DNA from: Pleurodeles waltl
Lineage: Eukaryota; Chordata; Amphibia; Caudata; Salamandridae
DNA length: 64,000 nt
Direction of reading: 5' to 3'
Assembly (NCBI RefSeq): GCF_031143425.1
Contig: NC_090451.1
Span: 350,928,339 to 350,992,338, forward strand
Part shown: in pieces, positions 1 to 12,384 of the stretch
Numbering within the stretch: the first letter of the stretch is position 1
How the letters are laid out: each line of letters starts with the position of its first letter
Position numbers and translations under genes: made by a program
Notes under the pieces: generated by a model
The model's database searches: none
What the model saw: only the letters and a program-made list of their open reading frames with translations
Told to the model about the DNA's origin: nothing

Positions 1-586
1 GGATGGTCACATATATCCAAAAGTGTATTCTGTGGTCCAGGTACATAACAAAGAACCCCACCTCCTGAAGTGGCAGGAGTCTGCATTTGTTAGGCCACAT
101 GCCCACACATGGACAGGATAGACACTTTCTGTACCCATCATGTCAACCCCTTCATTGTTACCCATGTGTGATGTTTGAGTTTGTACTCTGGCAGTAGCCG
201 GTAGGGACTTTATGCAGAGAGTCATTCTCAAATAGTGTGAATGTGTTGGTTCATTCATGCCTATGGAGTGTACCCTTCAGAAGCCACAGAGGTGTGATAA
301 GTCTCTCAGTGGCTCACATCTCCATCAGGTTGCTAGAGCACGGCCCACATGATGTGAGTAAGCTTGCTTAGTCATTGTAGGGCCTGGGCAGGGTGGTGGG
401 TTGGTCTGTAGCTTGGGAAATTTGTGTGTAGTCATGGCTCTGTACTTATTGGCATCTATGTGTCACAATTAGGGAGTATTGACAAATAGGAAAGTTCTAG
501 CTTGATGTTACTGACATGCATGTGACTCAACCATTTGTGAGGAGACTTGTGAACATGATCTCTTGATTTGTCTTTTGTATTCATGC
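1..586. other. Intergenic, GT-rich, no gene recognised
   Basis: No open frame here shows a recognisable domain. The sequence is moderately GT-rich on the plus strand, like the stretch at 10.9-12.0 kb that belongs to a Harbinger-type element. It may therefore be the inside of such an element cut by the window edge, but this is inference from composition only. Confidence 0.4.
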
Positions 587-895
587 AGGTTAACGCCCAT
601 CAAAAGAAGGAAATATGCCAGCAGAGCGCCCACTGCAGAAAAAGGCAGGAGGACCTGAGATGCTGGGCCTGGAAGGAAGATTGCAGAGGTCTAGCTGGGG
701 TTGTCCTCCCAACATGGGCGGGGTGCCCATCGAACCATGACCCCCGTAATAACCTGCGTTCTGGTGGTGGCCTATCCAGAGCTTGAGGGGTGTTTGAGGA
801 CAGCACAGCAGCAACAATGGGGTGATTCCAGGACCTGCAAGTCCCATTGCCAAGTGATTGAGTCAGGTTCTGATTGCTCCCCTGGAAATTAGGGA
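587..895 (+). pseudogene. Possible degenerate exon of a Harbinger Myb/SANT-like gene
   Basis: A pyrimidine-rich stretch ending in TTCATGCAG (about 578-586) looks like a 3' splice site. The following frame reads VNAHQKKEI and then an Arg/Lys/Asp/Leu/Trp-rich segment (KRQEDLRCWAWKEDCR). This resembles the last helix of the Myb/SANT DNA-binding domain found in the accessory protein of PIF/Harbinger transposons. It is followed by a Gln run near 810-820. PIF/Harbinger elements encode such a Myb-like protein beside the DDE transposase, and the two act together in transposition. The frame breaks repeatedly, so no functional product is expected. The match is weak and from memory of the family. It could be unrelated sequence. 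Confidence 0.25.
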
Positions 896-2545
896 TGAGC
901 AATGTGTCAGACAGTAGATGAGTGATTGTTTGTGTAGCCATGTTATGTGTTGTATACTGATGTGTCTTGCCTATTGCCCCAAGGACACACCTGTGTGGAA
1001 TCCACAAACCACATGCTCTGCAGGGACCACATATGGCTGTGTACATTGATCAATCAAGTTCTGGTTGTTGTTGTTGTAGGTGTCATTTCTATGCTACACA
1101 CCACTACTTCTAAATGTTCCAGACCAAAGGTAAGTGGGTGGTGGACCACTGTCTTTTGTCATGTGTCTGGGTAAATGTCTATGTAGGCATTTGCCAACCA
1201 GAGGCTAGTTGTCTTCAGCATATGGTGGGTGCTGGTGCCTCACTGCAGTCTTTAACGTGAAGGTGTCAAACATACATGTGACAGGGCTTACATTGCTTTT
1301 TGGATGCAGCTATCGATCACTACTTTCCCTTGGTTAGTGGAGAAATCCATTGACATGATTTATGTGCTCGCACTGTTGCCAACATTCCTAGTGTCTACAT
1401 TAAAGCATGTATCTCTTTCTCTGTATTAAAAATTTGTGAGCTGCTGTTCTATGTATGGTCTACCTATGTTAATGGGATGATGTCTGTATTCCCTCACATA
1501 TATGTGTATGGCACACTGTTTGTTGAATAGGACATTTACAATGGGGCTACATTTCATGTAATGCCACATACAGGATTGTGTCACCATTAGTTATTGGCTG
1601 ACACATACCCTCGCCTGTCATAGCATATCATTTGGCATGTGCAACTGCACTACCAATGAGGGACATGACAGGTAGAGCCACAATATGTATATCTACACCC
1701 TTGATGTGGCATTAGGTGGAAAGACGCACTGCACATGTGTAATGGGTAAGGTTTGTGTCCTGACGGTTGACATGAATCAAGGAGTGACTTGCAGTTATAT
1801 AAATGTCACATGTATTTGGGTACAGGCATTCATCCACAGACATACATCTGGGTTTGCATGACCAAAATGTGGAGAGTGCTGTAGCTTCCAATTGGGCAGC
1901 ATGTTGTGGGCCTTCAAGAAGTACTTGCAAATCTCAGGGCCTCTTCAACATTCAAAAGACTAATAGCTTCTGTTGATGCACTCAGAGTATGTCATAGTAA
2001 GGGGTGCCAGACATAAGTGATGATTACCCTGGGGCTTGCTGATTCATTGTGTTGTGAATTTCGGGAACATCTCTCACTGACATATTGCACATGGTGTGTA
2101 CAGTGTCCATTTCCATGCCACATGTGTGGCCTATCTGCGCACCATTAACACTACCTCCATTTATTGAGACACATGCCATTTGGTGAAGTGTACATTGTTG
2201 ATATGTTTCCATTGTGGCATAGGTATTTCCATGTCCCCTTCTCCAGGATACTGTACTATTGTCATCAACATGGCTTGAGTTTGTATCATCAGTTCCCATT
2301 TTTGGGTCTTTATGTATGTGACAAATAGCTGTGTGTATGACTTTGTGTGGGATCTGTGGAAATGCATTTGGCATTGGCCCACTATTGTATACCAACAGGT
2401 GAATGTGGTCTGCTCCATGGGGCAAAGCTTTGAGGCTGATGATGTCTCCTAATGGTTGTATGGTCATTTTAATTGCACAACTTCTGCCATGCAATTGTAG
2501 TTGTCTGTGTTCCTGTTTTTCCTGTAAGCAACGTTTGACAGATCA
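896..2545. other. GT-rich intergenic DNA, no gene recognised
   Basis: The longest frame (minus strand, 2024-2494, 156 codons) has many His, Met and Cys codons from a CA/TG-rich composition and shows no domain I recognise. No RNA gene or strong repeat structure was seen. The solo LTR that follows inserted at the right edge. Confidence 0.4.
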
Positions 2546-2550
2546 GATGG

Positions 2551-4974
2551 TGTTAGAAATGGGGTCTTTGGTTAGCAGTCAGGTTACCCCCTGTCCAAGC
2601 AAGGACCGTCACTCTAGTCAGAGTAAAGGAGAATCACACTCAGTTAACCCCAGCTCACCCCCTTGGTAGCTTGGCACGAGCAGGCAGGCTTAACTCGAGA
2701 GACAATGTGTTAAGTATTTGTACAAACACACACAGTAATACAGTAAACCACTACAAAATGACAACACAGGTTTAGAAAATGTTTAAGTATTTTATGTAAA
2801 TAAACAAGACCAAATACAATACAAATCCACAATATAGTTAAAAATACGAATTTAGCACTTAAAAGCAAGAAAGCTGTGATTTCAGGTGAAAATACCTCAA
2901 GTGAGTAAAATACGGGGTCGTAAAGGAGTCGTTCACTACAACGCGATGCCAATGGCGCCGTTTACGGAGTCGGTCGACTCCCAGGTACAGTACCTTCACA
3001 ACAATTAGGAAACAGGCCGGTGCACGGATTCGGGGAGAGCGGCTTCGCTGGATCCGAGGTGGTGATGGGTTATGGTGCCACGGGGCAGAAAGACTGCAGC
3101 GTCATGCAGTGGCGTCAGGTCCTCTCTACAGGGCGGTGGAGGTGAGGCGACGTTGGATGCGAAGTTGGTTACTTGGTTCCACCAGATGCGAAGTCTGGTG
3201 GAGTTACGATGCTTCGGGACGATCTCACGGAATTGCGATGATGTCACAGGGCCGGAGGTGCTGCGATGTCGTTGGATCGTCACAAACGTTGGACTTACGA
3301 CACTCCGGTGTCAGCGAAGTCGAGCAGGATCAACGATTGCAGCGATGCGAGGCATACAGGGTCGTCGGACTTCTACGAGGTCCATGGCCACGGGGCAGGC
3401 GGCGTAGCGTTTCCGGGGTAGCTGGGTCGGCTCGCAGGGTCGTGGGATCCGCACTCAGCGAGGTCCACGGCCTCGGGGCAAGCGGCGTCGTGGTTCCGGG
3501 CAGCAGCCTCCTTTACGAAGTCGCATAGCATTGTCCAACGTCAGTAGACTGTTTTTTTTCCAGGAATTCACTTCCGGGTGTCCAGGAACTGGAATGGGAC
3601 CCTCTGGCAAGCTAGAGTCCCCAACAAGTAGACTCAGGTCCGGTTGGTGAAGCCTTTGCTGTCCGTGAGGTTTCAAAACAGGAGGCAAACTCTACTCTAA
3701 GTCCTTGGAGTCACTTCTCAAGCAGGAATGCAACAAAGTCCAGTCTCTGTCCCCTTGCACAGGCAGAAGCAGCAACTGCAGGATAGCTCCACAAAGCACA
3801 GCCACAGGCAGGGCAGCACCTCTCCTCAGCTCTTCAACTCTTCTCCAGGCAGGGGTTCCTCTTGAATCCTTGAAGTAATCTAATTTTCAGGGTTTTGGGG
3901 TGCTCTTCTTATGCCCCTTTCTGCCTTTGAAGTAGGCCTACTTCAAAGTAAAGTCTCAAGTGTCTGTGAGATCCTTTCTTGTCCAGGCCAGGCCCCAGCC
4001 ACACATCAGGAGGATGGAGACTACATTGTGAGAGGGCTGGCACAGCCCAACCCAGCTAGGTGTGAATGCCCACTCCTCCCTTCCCTTCCAGCACAGATGG
4101 CTCATCAGGATATGTGGGCTACACCCCAGCCCCCTCTGTGTCACTGTCTAGAGAGAGGTGCAAGCAGCCCAACTGTCAAACTGACCCAGACAGGGAATCC
4201 ACAAAACACACAGAGTCACAAAATGGTTTAAGCACAAAAATAACTACTTTCTAAAAGTGGCATTTTCAAACACACAATTTAAAAACAAACTTTACTAAAA
4301 GGTGTATTTTTAAATTGTGAGTTCAGAGACCCCAAACTCCGTATTTCCATCTGCTCCCAAAGGTAACCTACACTTTAATAACTTTTAAAGGCAGCCCCCA
4401 TATTAGCCTATGAGAGAGATGGGCCTTCCAACAGTGAAAACCGAATTTGGCAGTAGTTCACCATCAGGACATGTATAAAACATAAGTACATGTCCCACCT
4501 TTAATATGCACTGCACCCTGCCCATGGGTCTATCTAGGGCCTACCTTAGGGGTGTCTTACATGTAAGAAAGGGGAAGGTTCAGGCCTGGGAAGTGGGTAC
4601 GCTTGCCAAGTCGAATTGGCAGTTTAAAACAGCACACACAGACACTACAGTGGCAGGTCTGAGACATGATTATGGGGCTACTCATGTGGGTGACACAACC
4701 AGTGCTGCAGGCCCACTAGTAGCATTTGATTTACAGGCCCTGGGCACCTCTAGTGCATTTTACTAGGGACTTACTAGTAAATCAAATGTGCCAATCATGG
4801 AAAGCCAATTACACACATATTTTATATTGGAGCACTTGAACTTTAGCCTGGATAGCAGTGGTAAAGTGCCCGGAGTAACAAAAACAGCAAACACAGAGTC
4901 CAGCTCACATCAAAAACCTGGGAAACAGAGGCAAAAAGTTAGGGGAGACCACGCTGAGGATGCCAAGTTTAACA
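2551..4974. mobile_element. Solo LTR (2424 bp) with 5-bp target-site duplication
   Basis: The block starts TGTTAG and ends TTTAACA, giving the TG...CA ends and short terminal inverted repeat (TGTTA/TAACA) of an LTR. The same five bases, GATGG, flank it at 2546-2550 and 4975-4979, a perfect duplication of the size made by Ty3/Gypsy integrases. There is no internal gag-pol, so this is a solo LTR left by recombination between two LTRs of one provirus. Inside are a GC-rich block (about 2950-3530) and long A/T-rich stretches. Near its right end a segment (about 4730-4800) resembles part of the Gmr1-like LTRs at 41-63 kb (both have TACTAGGGA followed shortly by GTGCCAAT), so it may come from a related lineage. 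Orientation is not certain. By analogy with those LTRs it is probably minus. Confidence 0.88.
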
Positions 4975-4979
4975 GATGG

Positions 4980-6410
4980 CATGCATGCATGTGGCAGGTG
5001 CGCAACAGCCATTAGGCTGATAGGGTTTCAGATCACACCCCCTTCAGGTGCCGTGGTCTGAGCTGGGGCTGCCCACCGGTAACCCAGTGTATTGCACTGG
5101 CCTATTGGCAGCACAGAAAAAAAGCTTTTGCATTTATTTATTTTTTCTTTCTTTTAACAGCTTCCCTTGCCGAGCCCTCTCGTGGCTTAGTTGCACATTT
5201 CTGCATGATAATGGCGATGAGCCTGACGGTAGAAAGTTGGTATGAAGTTAAGGCAGACCTCTTCCTCCAGGAATAAACCATAGGGTTACTGCAAAGCGCA
5301 CAAAAAAGAAAGGGAGTAAGTTCCATCCATAATGGGCATTGCTTCTTTTGCACAGACTGAAGGGTGAGGGGCAGGTGAATTTAAAGTGGAGAGATGATAG
5401 ATATATATACAGTTACCACCTTTTTAATATAAAATATGAGCACCAAGCTTGTATTTCAATATCAATTTGTAGACATTTTGGATGTATGCCTTTTATTTGC
5501 AAGTTCCGCCTTTGTTAGCTTTAATGATCATTTAGGGATTATGTACATTGCTTGGAAATAATTTAGGTGCGTTTTTTTGCTTGTATTAAATGGTCAAACC
5601 TTTTACTTCAAGCAAGAATAAATACTAGCCTTTGTTGAGGTTCCATGTTTTACTTCATGGGCATTTGCTTAAAAATGCCATCCATTTTACTAACAGATTG
5701 GCCAGGTGGCACTCTTATGGAAAACGACATAATGGAGGGAAAAACTGGATGTTAATTGAGTAGAACCATTGAGACCAAGTTTGAAACTGGGGGAACAAGA
5801 GGAAGGTTAAGTGGAGAAATGAGTGTATGAGGAGCAGAACCAACGATAACAAGTAATAGACAGAGGGGAAAGGGGAAGGACAGAGAAGGGTGTATATTAG
5901 AGGTGGGTGAGCCAACAAATTAAACAGGGAGAGCAGAGCCAAGGGTCTGGTTTGAATGTTAGAGCCCGTGGATGAACTGAGCCCTGAAAGAATTTCTGTA
6001 TTAATCAGACAACAAACATAATGTAAATTTAAATAAAGTCTCTTCAAATTTAAAAAAAGTGCCTTTCCTTAACATGTGGAAGCTTTTGCATTATAGGGCA
6101 CAGTATAGCACTGCAGAGAAAAGTATCTGTTAAATGTGATAGTTTTGTACAACTGGTAGTCTGAACTCGTATTCAGACACAAAATGAAGGAAAAGGTTTT
6201 GGCGAAATAAAATATTTATTTAGGATCACATGATGTAAGCAGGAAAGCCACAATTTGTCCATGGTTTCTGGTTTCACTTTATACAAATCAGATAATAAAT
6301 GACTATCTATTTGCCTTTCCTTATGATTAGGCTTTGTTTTTACCTCTTAGTGCATTTTTCTGCAGTTTTTAAAAAAAATACGCAAAATCAACCTTAAGGT
6401 ATTGGGGAGC
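4980..6410. other. Unannotated intergenic DNA
   Basis: A T-rich tract near 5125-5158 ends in CTTTTAACAG and looks splice-acceptor-like, but no supported exon follows. No domain was recognised in any frame. The rest is A/T-rich with purine-rich runs. Confidence 0.4.
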
Positions 6411-6419
6411 ATGCATTGT

Positions 6420-6560
6420 TTATACGTAATGCAATATTAAGTGATTTACCCAGAATCCTAGATCTACCTAGAATTCCAGGATGTTGAACCAACGCTGAGG
6501 CCCAAATCTGGTTTCCCAGTTTCACAGTCAGACGCTGTAATCACAATGCCACATATTGGG
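6420..6560 (-). repeat. MIR/CORE-type tRNA-derived SINE fragment (possible)
   Basis: The segment carries the layout of an inverted MIR-like SINE: an AAGTGATTTACCCAGAATC stretch, then GTTGAACCAACGCTGAGGC, then TCTGGTTTCCCAG and a closing ATGCCACAT. Vertebrate MIR elements read on this strand give comparable wording around the remnants of their tRNA-derived B box. It is old and diverged, so the assignment is only likely. Confidence 0.38.
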
Positions 6561-7490
6561 TGGAGGAAGACAGGCAGAAACCACATGATAGCTCGGCTTG
6601 GTATGGGCTCAAGATTCCAACAGGACCTTGAGCTGAGCCAGGCTTCAGTCTCGAGTGTGGCTTGAGCTTTCAGTGGCTTGCCTACTTCTAGAGTATGATG
6701 AGAAGAACCAGCGACAGGAGATGAGAGGCTTGGGAGAGGTGACAGTTAAAGAGTAGGACATCAAAGGGAGATGTGGATATAGGGGACTTTAAAACAAGCA
6801 CAAAAAAAAGGAGAGAACGAGAGAGAGATAGATGTAAGAGTGGCAGAATCAGTAAGAGAAGAGAAGCTGTTGGGAGGAGAGAGATAGATAGAGAAGAGAG
6901 GAGAAGAGATGAGATATGGATGTAAGAAGGACAGAACCAGCATAAGAAGGAAAGAGGCTCTGTGAGGCTCTGTGAAGCGAAACCATGGAAATACTCTAGA
7001 CCAATGGTTCTCAACCTGTGGTCCCAACACCCAGGGATCTCACACCTCAGTACCAGTCAGCACCAGTAGGGAGTGGTAGGAAGGCCATGATAGGTTCCAT
7101 TATTATCCACAGCAGAGCAGTGTCGGAGAGGAGAAGAGTTCTTATCTGTGCCTCGTCCTTCCGGCTCACTTCACTTCCTGTTACAAGTGTTGCTGGGTGA
7201 CTGTCACTTTGTTTATGATTGATTGATATACACATTTTTTAAATAAAAATGTGTATTTTTGATTCATTTAAACATGGTAGATTACTTCACTGCACTGAGT
7301 GGCCTTCACTGGATTTGACAAGACCCCTTCTAAAGTGACGACTTTACTAGTGACTCAAGAGCAAAGTCAGCTGTCTTGTGCCTTTTGTATAAACCTTTGC
7401 TGTTATAGATTGGACAACATTATTGTCTACTAAGCAATATACAATTGCACCCTAAACTGATTTATTTCGAAGTACTGTGAAATGTTATGC
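6561..7490. other. Intergenic, purine-rich tract
   Basis: A GA-rich tract at about 6690-6960 consists of AGAGAG/AAGAGA-type simple sequence. It generates the Ser/Leu-rich frames seen on the minus strand, which are not genes. Nothing else was recognised. Confidence 0.45.
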
Positions 7491-7494
7491 TTAT

Positions 7495-7625
7495 GCAGAA
7501 GGAGGCACAGAGAAGTAAATTAATTGCCTTGGGTCACATAGTTTGGTCAAGCTGCGAAGCTGGGATTGAAAACAGTTTCTATATTGTACATTCTGCAATT
7601 ATGACACTGCAAGGCTATCACATTT
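7495..7625 (-). repeat. MIR-like SINE fragment (possible)
   Basis: The run GGCACAGAGAAGTAAATTAATTGCC, followed by GGGTCACATAG, AAGCTGGGATTGAAAAC and a closing cluster near 7600, follows the order of an inverted MIR consensus (loss-of-core boundary, then the B-box remnant GGGATTGAAA). It is diverged and has no clear ends. Known MIR elements are inactive tRNA-derived SINEs spread across vertebrate genomes. Confidence 0.42.
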
Positions 7626-8820
7626 GTTCATCTTCTACTTTGGTGACTTTTTTATTATTCGCCTAAGAGACGAGTCAAATGCCTTGTTCCTCCTACGTAA
7701 GGTCTTTAATATTGTAATAGGTGGAGCAACATTATAGTTTATTAAACCATATATAAGACAGGATGTTGTACGGTGTGCACCCTGAATTGAATTATCTCAA
7801 GGTGCTCGCTCTTGAATGTGATAATGGAAATGGATTAACAGTGAAGAAAAAGCAATTTTACACATTTTGGCCACACTGGGAAACCAGACTCTGTTGGTCA
7901 GGGCACCACAACTAGTTTTGTTTTGAGCCCAACAAAAGCTTCCGATGAGATTGGATTGCTTACATAATTGGTGACGCAGAAGTACTCCCTTTTCTTGCAA
8001 ACTGGTAGTGCAACAACAAAATAGAATGTTTCTGGAAGTTAAGAAATGACTCCCTTATTCACACCTCACGTACATGTTATTCCCAGCAGACCTGAAAGTC
8101 CTACACAATAGAAAATCTAATTTCTTCACTGATGAATCAGAAGAGTGGACATGGGCTGATACACTGACCTATGCACTAGTCCCATTACAGGCCAAGATTG
8201 TGATCACAATAAAGGAGAAAACCACAGTTACTGGCAGGCCATCCTCTACTCTGTACAAGCTGAGAGGGTTACTGCAGCAGTGGTCACACTCCATGAATCC
8301 TTAAGCTTGACTGGCACCAGTGATTCATAAGACAGCTCTTTGGCAATTGGTGGTGACACAGACATGTCAGGAAACTTCCATGCAGATGTGACTAGTGGCT
8401 GTAACTGAGTACCTAGGCAAAACAATATCAGACCATTGCCTGCTCCTCGTTACTTTAGTCTGTGATATGTTGTCCACAAGCATTTCCACATGAAAACTGA
8501 TGGCGGGAGAGCTGCAAATGTAGCTTTTTGTGGGACTGTGAGCCAAAGTAAACTATTATAGATCAAATTAAGAGAAATCAGGCATTGCACTAACAGACTA
8601 GAAGTGTTAAGTGTTATCATTCGTCACTAATTTTTCATGAAACTATACTAGCTAAACCTGTTTAATGTGTAGTAAAATACATTTACTATTTGTTCTGCTA
8701 AAATTCCCTAAATTACAGGCATAATCTTCAATTTGTTGGAGGCCCAGTGTGCATTAAAATGTACTATCTGCCATGGGTTGGCCATGAGACAACCCCTAAA
8801 CACATTACTACTACAGTAAC
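7626..8820. other. Unannotated intergenic DNA
   Basis: No coding region with a recognisable domain, no RNA gene and no clear repeat structure was seen. Composition is average to A/T-rich. Confidence 0.4.
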
Positions 8821-8839
8821 TATAACAAGGAGGAGATGT

Positions 8840-9045
8840 GGCATTAAGGCCAGAGCTGCAAACCTTAGAATTGGGGAACCAAGTTTGAGTCTCGGCATTG
8901 CTTAACATCCTGTGGTTCTGGACAAATCACAATCTCCCTGTGTCTACAATAAATGAGTGTAGCCTTGTGTAATAAAACTGGTGATCATGCAAAGCACTCT
9001 AATGCCTTTAGTTTGGGTCTGCGCTATATAAAACTGCAAAAAAAG
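8840..9045 (+). repeat. tRNA-derived SINE
   Basis: At about 8881-8895 the sequence AGTTTGAGTCTCGGC fits a degenerate RNA polymerase III B box (GGTTCGANTCC type). The following GCATTGCTTAACATCCTGTG, ACAAATCAC and TCCCTGTGTCTACA motifs are the usual continuation of amphibian/fish tRNA-derived SINEs. The element closes with GCGCTATATAAAACTGC and an A run near 9035-9045, as expected of a LINE-mobilised tail. It has no protein product. Exact ends and family name are not certain. Confidence 0.55.
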
Positions 9046-9298
9046 AGGATCACCCACAAGCTATATTAAGCCTGAGGCTGAATTTGGCTTTGCCTCTAGC
9101 GTTTGAGGTTTCAGCCCCCCCCCGAAATTCAGGTCTAGTTGCACCCCTGGCATATGGTATGGCACATGTATGGGCCACTTAAGTAGAGTTTGTTGCTGGG
9201 TCCTCTTGACATCATGGTACTGTATGCTAGTCAGAGCTGTTGTTCAAGTGTGCTAATGGACAAGTGATGACCTTATTTCTCTTTGTGCTTGCAACATC

Positions 9299-9889
9299 AG
9301 CACCGACAAGCAAAGGAGACTGGGCACAGCCGAGTGGGGAAGCATCTGGCCGCTGGACCTGGGGTCATGACACCACTAACACAGAGGGACCCAGTGGCCA
9401 GGAGGGCGAGGGGAGTGGCACAGAAGAGACAATGATATCAACATCGTCATCGGATTCTTCCTCCAGTGGACACACTCTATTGGTGGCAGACTCATCGGGG
9501 TATCCCCCTGTACCATCCTTGTCCGCCACCCCCGTTCTAACACTGCACTCCCTGTTGCTTCCCACCCAGTTTGCTGTGCCTGCTCACCCAAGAGGGTGGC
9601 ATCTCCTTTGCCGCCAGCAACTCTGCCCGAGCCCCTGTTACCCCTGCTGTCCTCAGTCAGAAGGCTATTGACCTCCTGAGAAGTATCTCTATGGGTCAGA
9701 CAGCCATTTTGAATTTCATCCAGGGATTGGCAAGTCAGCTACAATACATTCCTGGATGGCATTTATGGTGCAATGTCTGGCCTACAGAGATCTTTTCAGG
9801 CTCTGGCCTCCATATTGAAGGCAGCCAGTCAACCCCCACCTTCCTTTCCCTCCTTTAGTCCCCCCTCCATCTCCCTGTTCCCACTCTAA
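9299..9889 (+). pseudogene. Last exon of a Harbinger Myb-like accessory protein (frameshifted)
   Basis: A 3' splice-like site (CTTGCAACATCAG, ending 9298) precedes a frame that starts with a hydrophilic region. That region runs into an acidic/Ser-rich patch (about 9420-9480, ETMISTSSSDSSSSG) and then a Pro/Ser-rich segment. The reading then moves to a second frame (MGQTAILNFIQGLASQLQY, 9690-9750) and a third (SGLQRSFQALASILKAASQ, about 9775-9830) before stopping at 9887-9889. Two frameshifts therefore separate otherwise continuous coding sequence, so it is a dead copy. The layout (acidic low-complexity part, then an amphipathic helix near the C-terminus) suits the Myb/SANT-like protein that accompanies the transposase in PIF/Harbinger elements. 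The Myb domain itself would lie in an upstream exon not visible nearby. Family assignment rests mainly on the terminal repeat at 12.4 kb. Confidence 0.5.
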
Positions 9890-10720
9890 ATCCCCACTTC
9901 CCCTTACCTACCCAAAGCAAAGACAGATCCCCATGCATCCACATCAGCACACAAATGTAGCACACACAAACACAAGCAACACAAAACTCACCAGCATGCA
10001 AGCAAACAACAGCCACCCACAGACACAACAGTCACAATTTCCCTAGACACCTCCAGCATCACACACACAACATCCAGCATACCAACAGGCACCATACCAA
10101 CAGTCAGTGACACACTCACAACACCCATCATACCTGCAGACACCACCCCAACAGACCCCCAGACATCCACCACAAGCACACCACTGCAGACACCACAACT
10201 ACAGATACACAGACATCCACCACATCCAGCATACCCACAACAGACAAACATCCACCACTCTATCCCCCAGCACCATCACCTCCCAGCCCCCAAGACACAC
10301 AAACACGCTCATTCACCCACCCAACAGACACCCACCAAACACAAGTATACCTCCCAGAAGCATGCACCCACGACATCCACACCAACACAGCAAACAACCA
10401 CTCCCTCAACCTCCAAATTCCGACCCCCTTCTGATGACCGTACCTGAGTCCTTAATATTTTTTTTATGTTTGACCTTACCCTTTCCCCTGTTCCCTCTAC
10501 CTGCCGTCCCAAACCAAAGAGGCCCCCATCCACCTCCCAGGCCCTCTTTTCCACCTCCAATGCCTCCCCTGCCCTGCCCCGCAAGCACCCATACCTCTCC
10601 CCTTCCCCAGAAGAAGCCCACCCCTCCCAAAAAGAAAACCACCCCTCCCAAGCCCAAATTCAAACACCCCCTCCCAAATCCGAACCCCCCTACCCTGCCC
10701 TCCCAGGATGATTGCTGAGG
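9890..10720. repeat. CA-rich then C-rich low-complexity region
   Basis: From 9940 to about 10420 the sequence is built of CACACA/CACCA-type words, then of CCCTCCC/CCCACC words up to 10715. It opens a 203-codon Pro/Thr/His-rich frame (10107-10718) that I regard as a composition artefact. It lies in what should be the 3' untranslated part of the Harbinger-like gene. Confidence 0.6.
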
Positions 10721-10855
10721 TGCCTGCCTGCCCCCTTAAGGCCCCTTCCTGTGGAGGTTCCATGGCAGCTAGGAGTTGAGTTTGGACACAACACTGTGCT
10801 ATTAAGCACCACAAATGGACTGGCCAATGGCCTTCATTCTAATTCTATTTGTTAT

Positions 10856-10861
10856 AATAAA
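10856..10861 (+). promoter_or_regulatory. Candidate poly(A) signal AATAAA
   Basis: The hexamer AATAAA is followed about 25-60 bases later by T/GT-rich sequence, as expected downstream of a cleavage site. It would end the plus-strand Myb-like transcript about 970 bases after its stop codon. Confidence 0.4.
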
Positions 10862-12056
10862 CCCAAACAGTTGTTGTTTTATTGGGTACATCTTTGTCCT
10901 GCAATTCCTTTTCTACCCTTATGTTGTTCCGAGTGACTTGTGTTGTGTGCCTACTGTTGTGTGTGTTTCAGTCTGTTTGCTTTTCCTTTTGCTGTTGTTT
11001 GCAGTATGTGATGTTGTGGGAAGTGCTGTTGTCCCCCAAGACAAGGGTATGTGTGTATGGATATGTGGGTGTTCATGCAATGGTGGTGTCATGGCATTAT
11101 GTACTGTTAGTTGTGGTAAGTATTTCATCTTGTGTTGTCCAATGTGAGCATGTATGGCATTAGACTTGTCCCCCTGATATGGCTTATGTGTTCATCTGAT
11201 GTGTGTCAACTTGAGTTTTGTTTGTGCAGAAATGGAGTGTGTTCAGTTGTGCTAGCTTTGTTTGCATTTGCCTGTGCATGTGTCCATTTAGCTATATGTA
11301 CATTGCAGCTAGTTCCTGTGGATGTATGTCCCATACAGTTGGAGTTGCATATGCTTTGTTGACTTGCACTTCCATATTGTGCAGATGAGCATGTGATTTG
11401 GGTCTAGTACTATTTGCCCCTGTGACACATGTAGGGCCATTCCCTGTGCAGATGTTGTTTATGGGGCATGTGCAAAGGGATGTGTGTCCCAGTGCAGCTT
11501 CCTTCCCTGGGTGCTCCTGATGCACCCATATCCTATTGTGCAGGTATTGTTAGCATTGTGCTTTTTGTCTATTTGTCTCTCTGTCTATTGTGCATGACAT
11601 TATCCTTCCATTGTGCTGTGGTGTGGGTGATGTGTGTGTCCATTGCAGGGCTGATTCATGTTAGTCGTGTTTGAGTTCCATACCACATCTATACATATGT
11701 GCGTTGTATGTGACGACAGCCCATGGCCTGTGAGGAATGAGTATGTGAGTTGTATTTGTATATGTGATGTTGGTGTGTTGTTGGTGAAGAGTGAGACAAA
11801 GTTGTGTAGCCTTTATTGATTCTGTGCCTGAGATGTGTGGCCATGTGTTTTTGTGTAGTGTTGCAGTGTGTGGGACCTGCCCAAAGGGGGCGTGTTGTGG
11901 CTGTGCATGTGTCCATCATTATGTATGATTTCGACCCGGGACACAATAAGACGTGTACTTGGTGCCCGTAGAGTGACTCCCACATGATGTGAACAACAGC
12001 GCAATGAGCTGGTGTTACGGTTAATGACGCAGGACTGTTAATGAAACAGGTGTGTT
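10862..12056. other. TG-rich interior of the Harbinger-like element
   Basis: Mostly TGTG-rich plus-strand sequence with no domain in any frame. At about 11811-11817 TTTATTG reads as CAATAAA on the minus strand, a possible poly(A) signal for the opposite-strand transposase unit. If so, the transposase coding part between it and the promoter near 12160 has been lost, because only about 350 bases remain. Confidence 0.35.
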
Positions 12057-12156
12057 CTTACGATCGGTTGCTCCCACAGTGGCATGGATTTTGTGCTCCA
12101 TCAATGATCAACAACAGCAGCAGGACATTTAAGGCTACCTGCAGGTGAGTGTCTCC

Positions 12157-12163
12157 CTTTATA
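12157..12163 (-). promoter_or_regulatory. Candidate TATA box (TATAAAG) facing into the element
   Basis: On the minus strand ACTATAAAGGG lies about 290 bases inside the terminal repeat that ends at 12450, and is followed by a splice-donor-like AGGTA and Met codons. This position suits the promoter of the transposase gene in an autonomous Harbinger element. It is inferred from sequence only. Confidence 0.35.
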
Positions 12164-12384
12164 GTCCCCGTTTCCACCTTCTGATACATGGTAGTTGGAT
12201 TACCATAGTCACATTGGCTGTGTGCAACATCGTAATGTGTCTGACAGAAACACTGTCTCTGTTGGCCTGTTTGTGCTGCCTCGTGACCGGGCCGGAATGT
12301 GCTGCCTGGCGGGCTGACAGGACCTCGTCGGTCTTTGCTCCATAGGCTAGCACGACTCATAATATGGTGGGCCAACCGCCATCT

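Noticed and set aside
590..1046. 148-codon minus-strand frame opposite the possible Myb exon
   Set aside because: No domain recognised. The splice-like acceptor and the Arg/Asp/Leu-rich peptide favour the plus strand, though weakly.
8708..9045. A functional tRNA gene
   Set aside because: Only a degenerate B box is present, with no folding cloverleaf. A tRNA-derived SINE with an A-rich tail fits better.
10107..10718. 203-codon Pro/Thr/His-rich frame
   Set aside because: It follows CA- and CCC-type low-complexity DNA. All three frames read similarly biased peptides and there is no domain.
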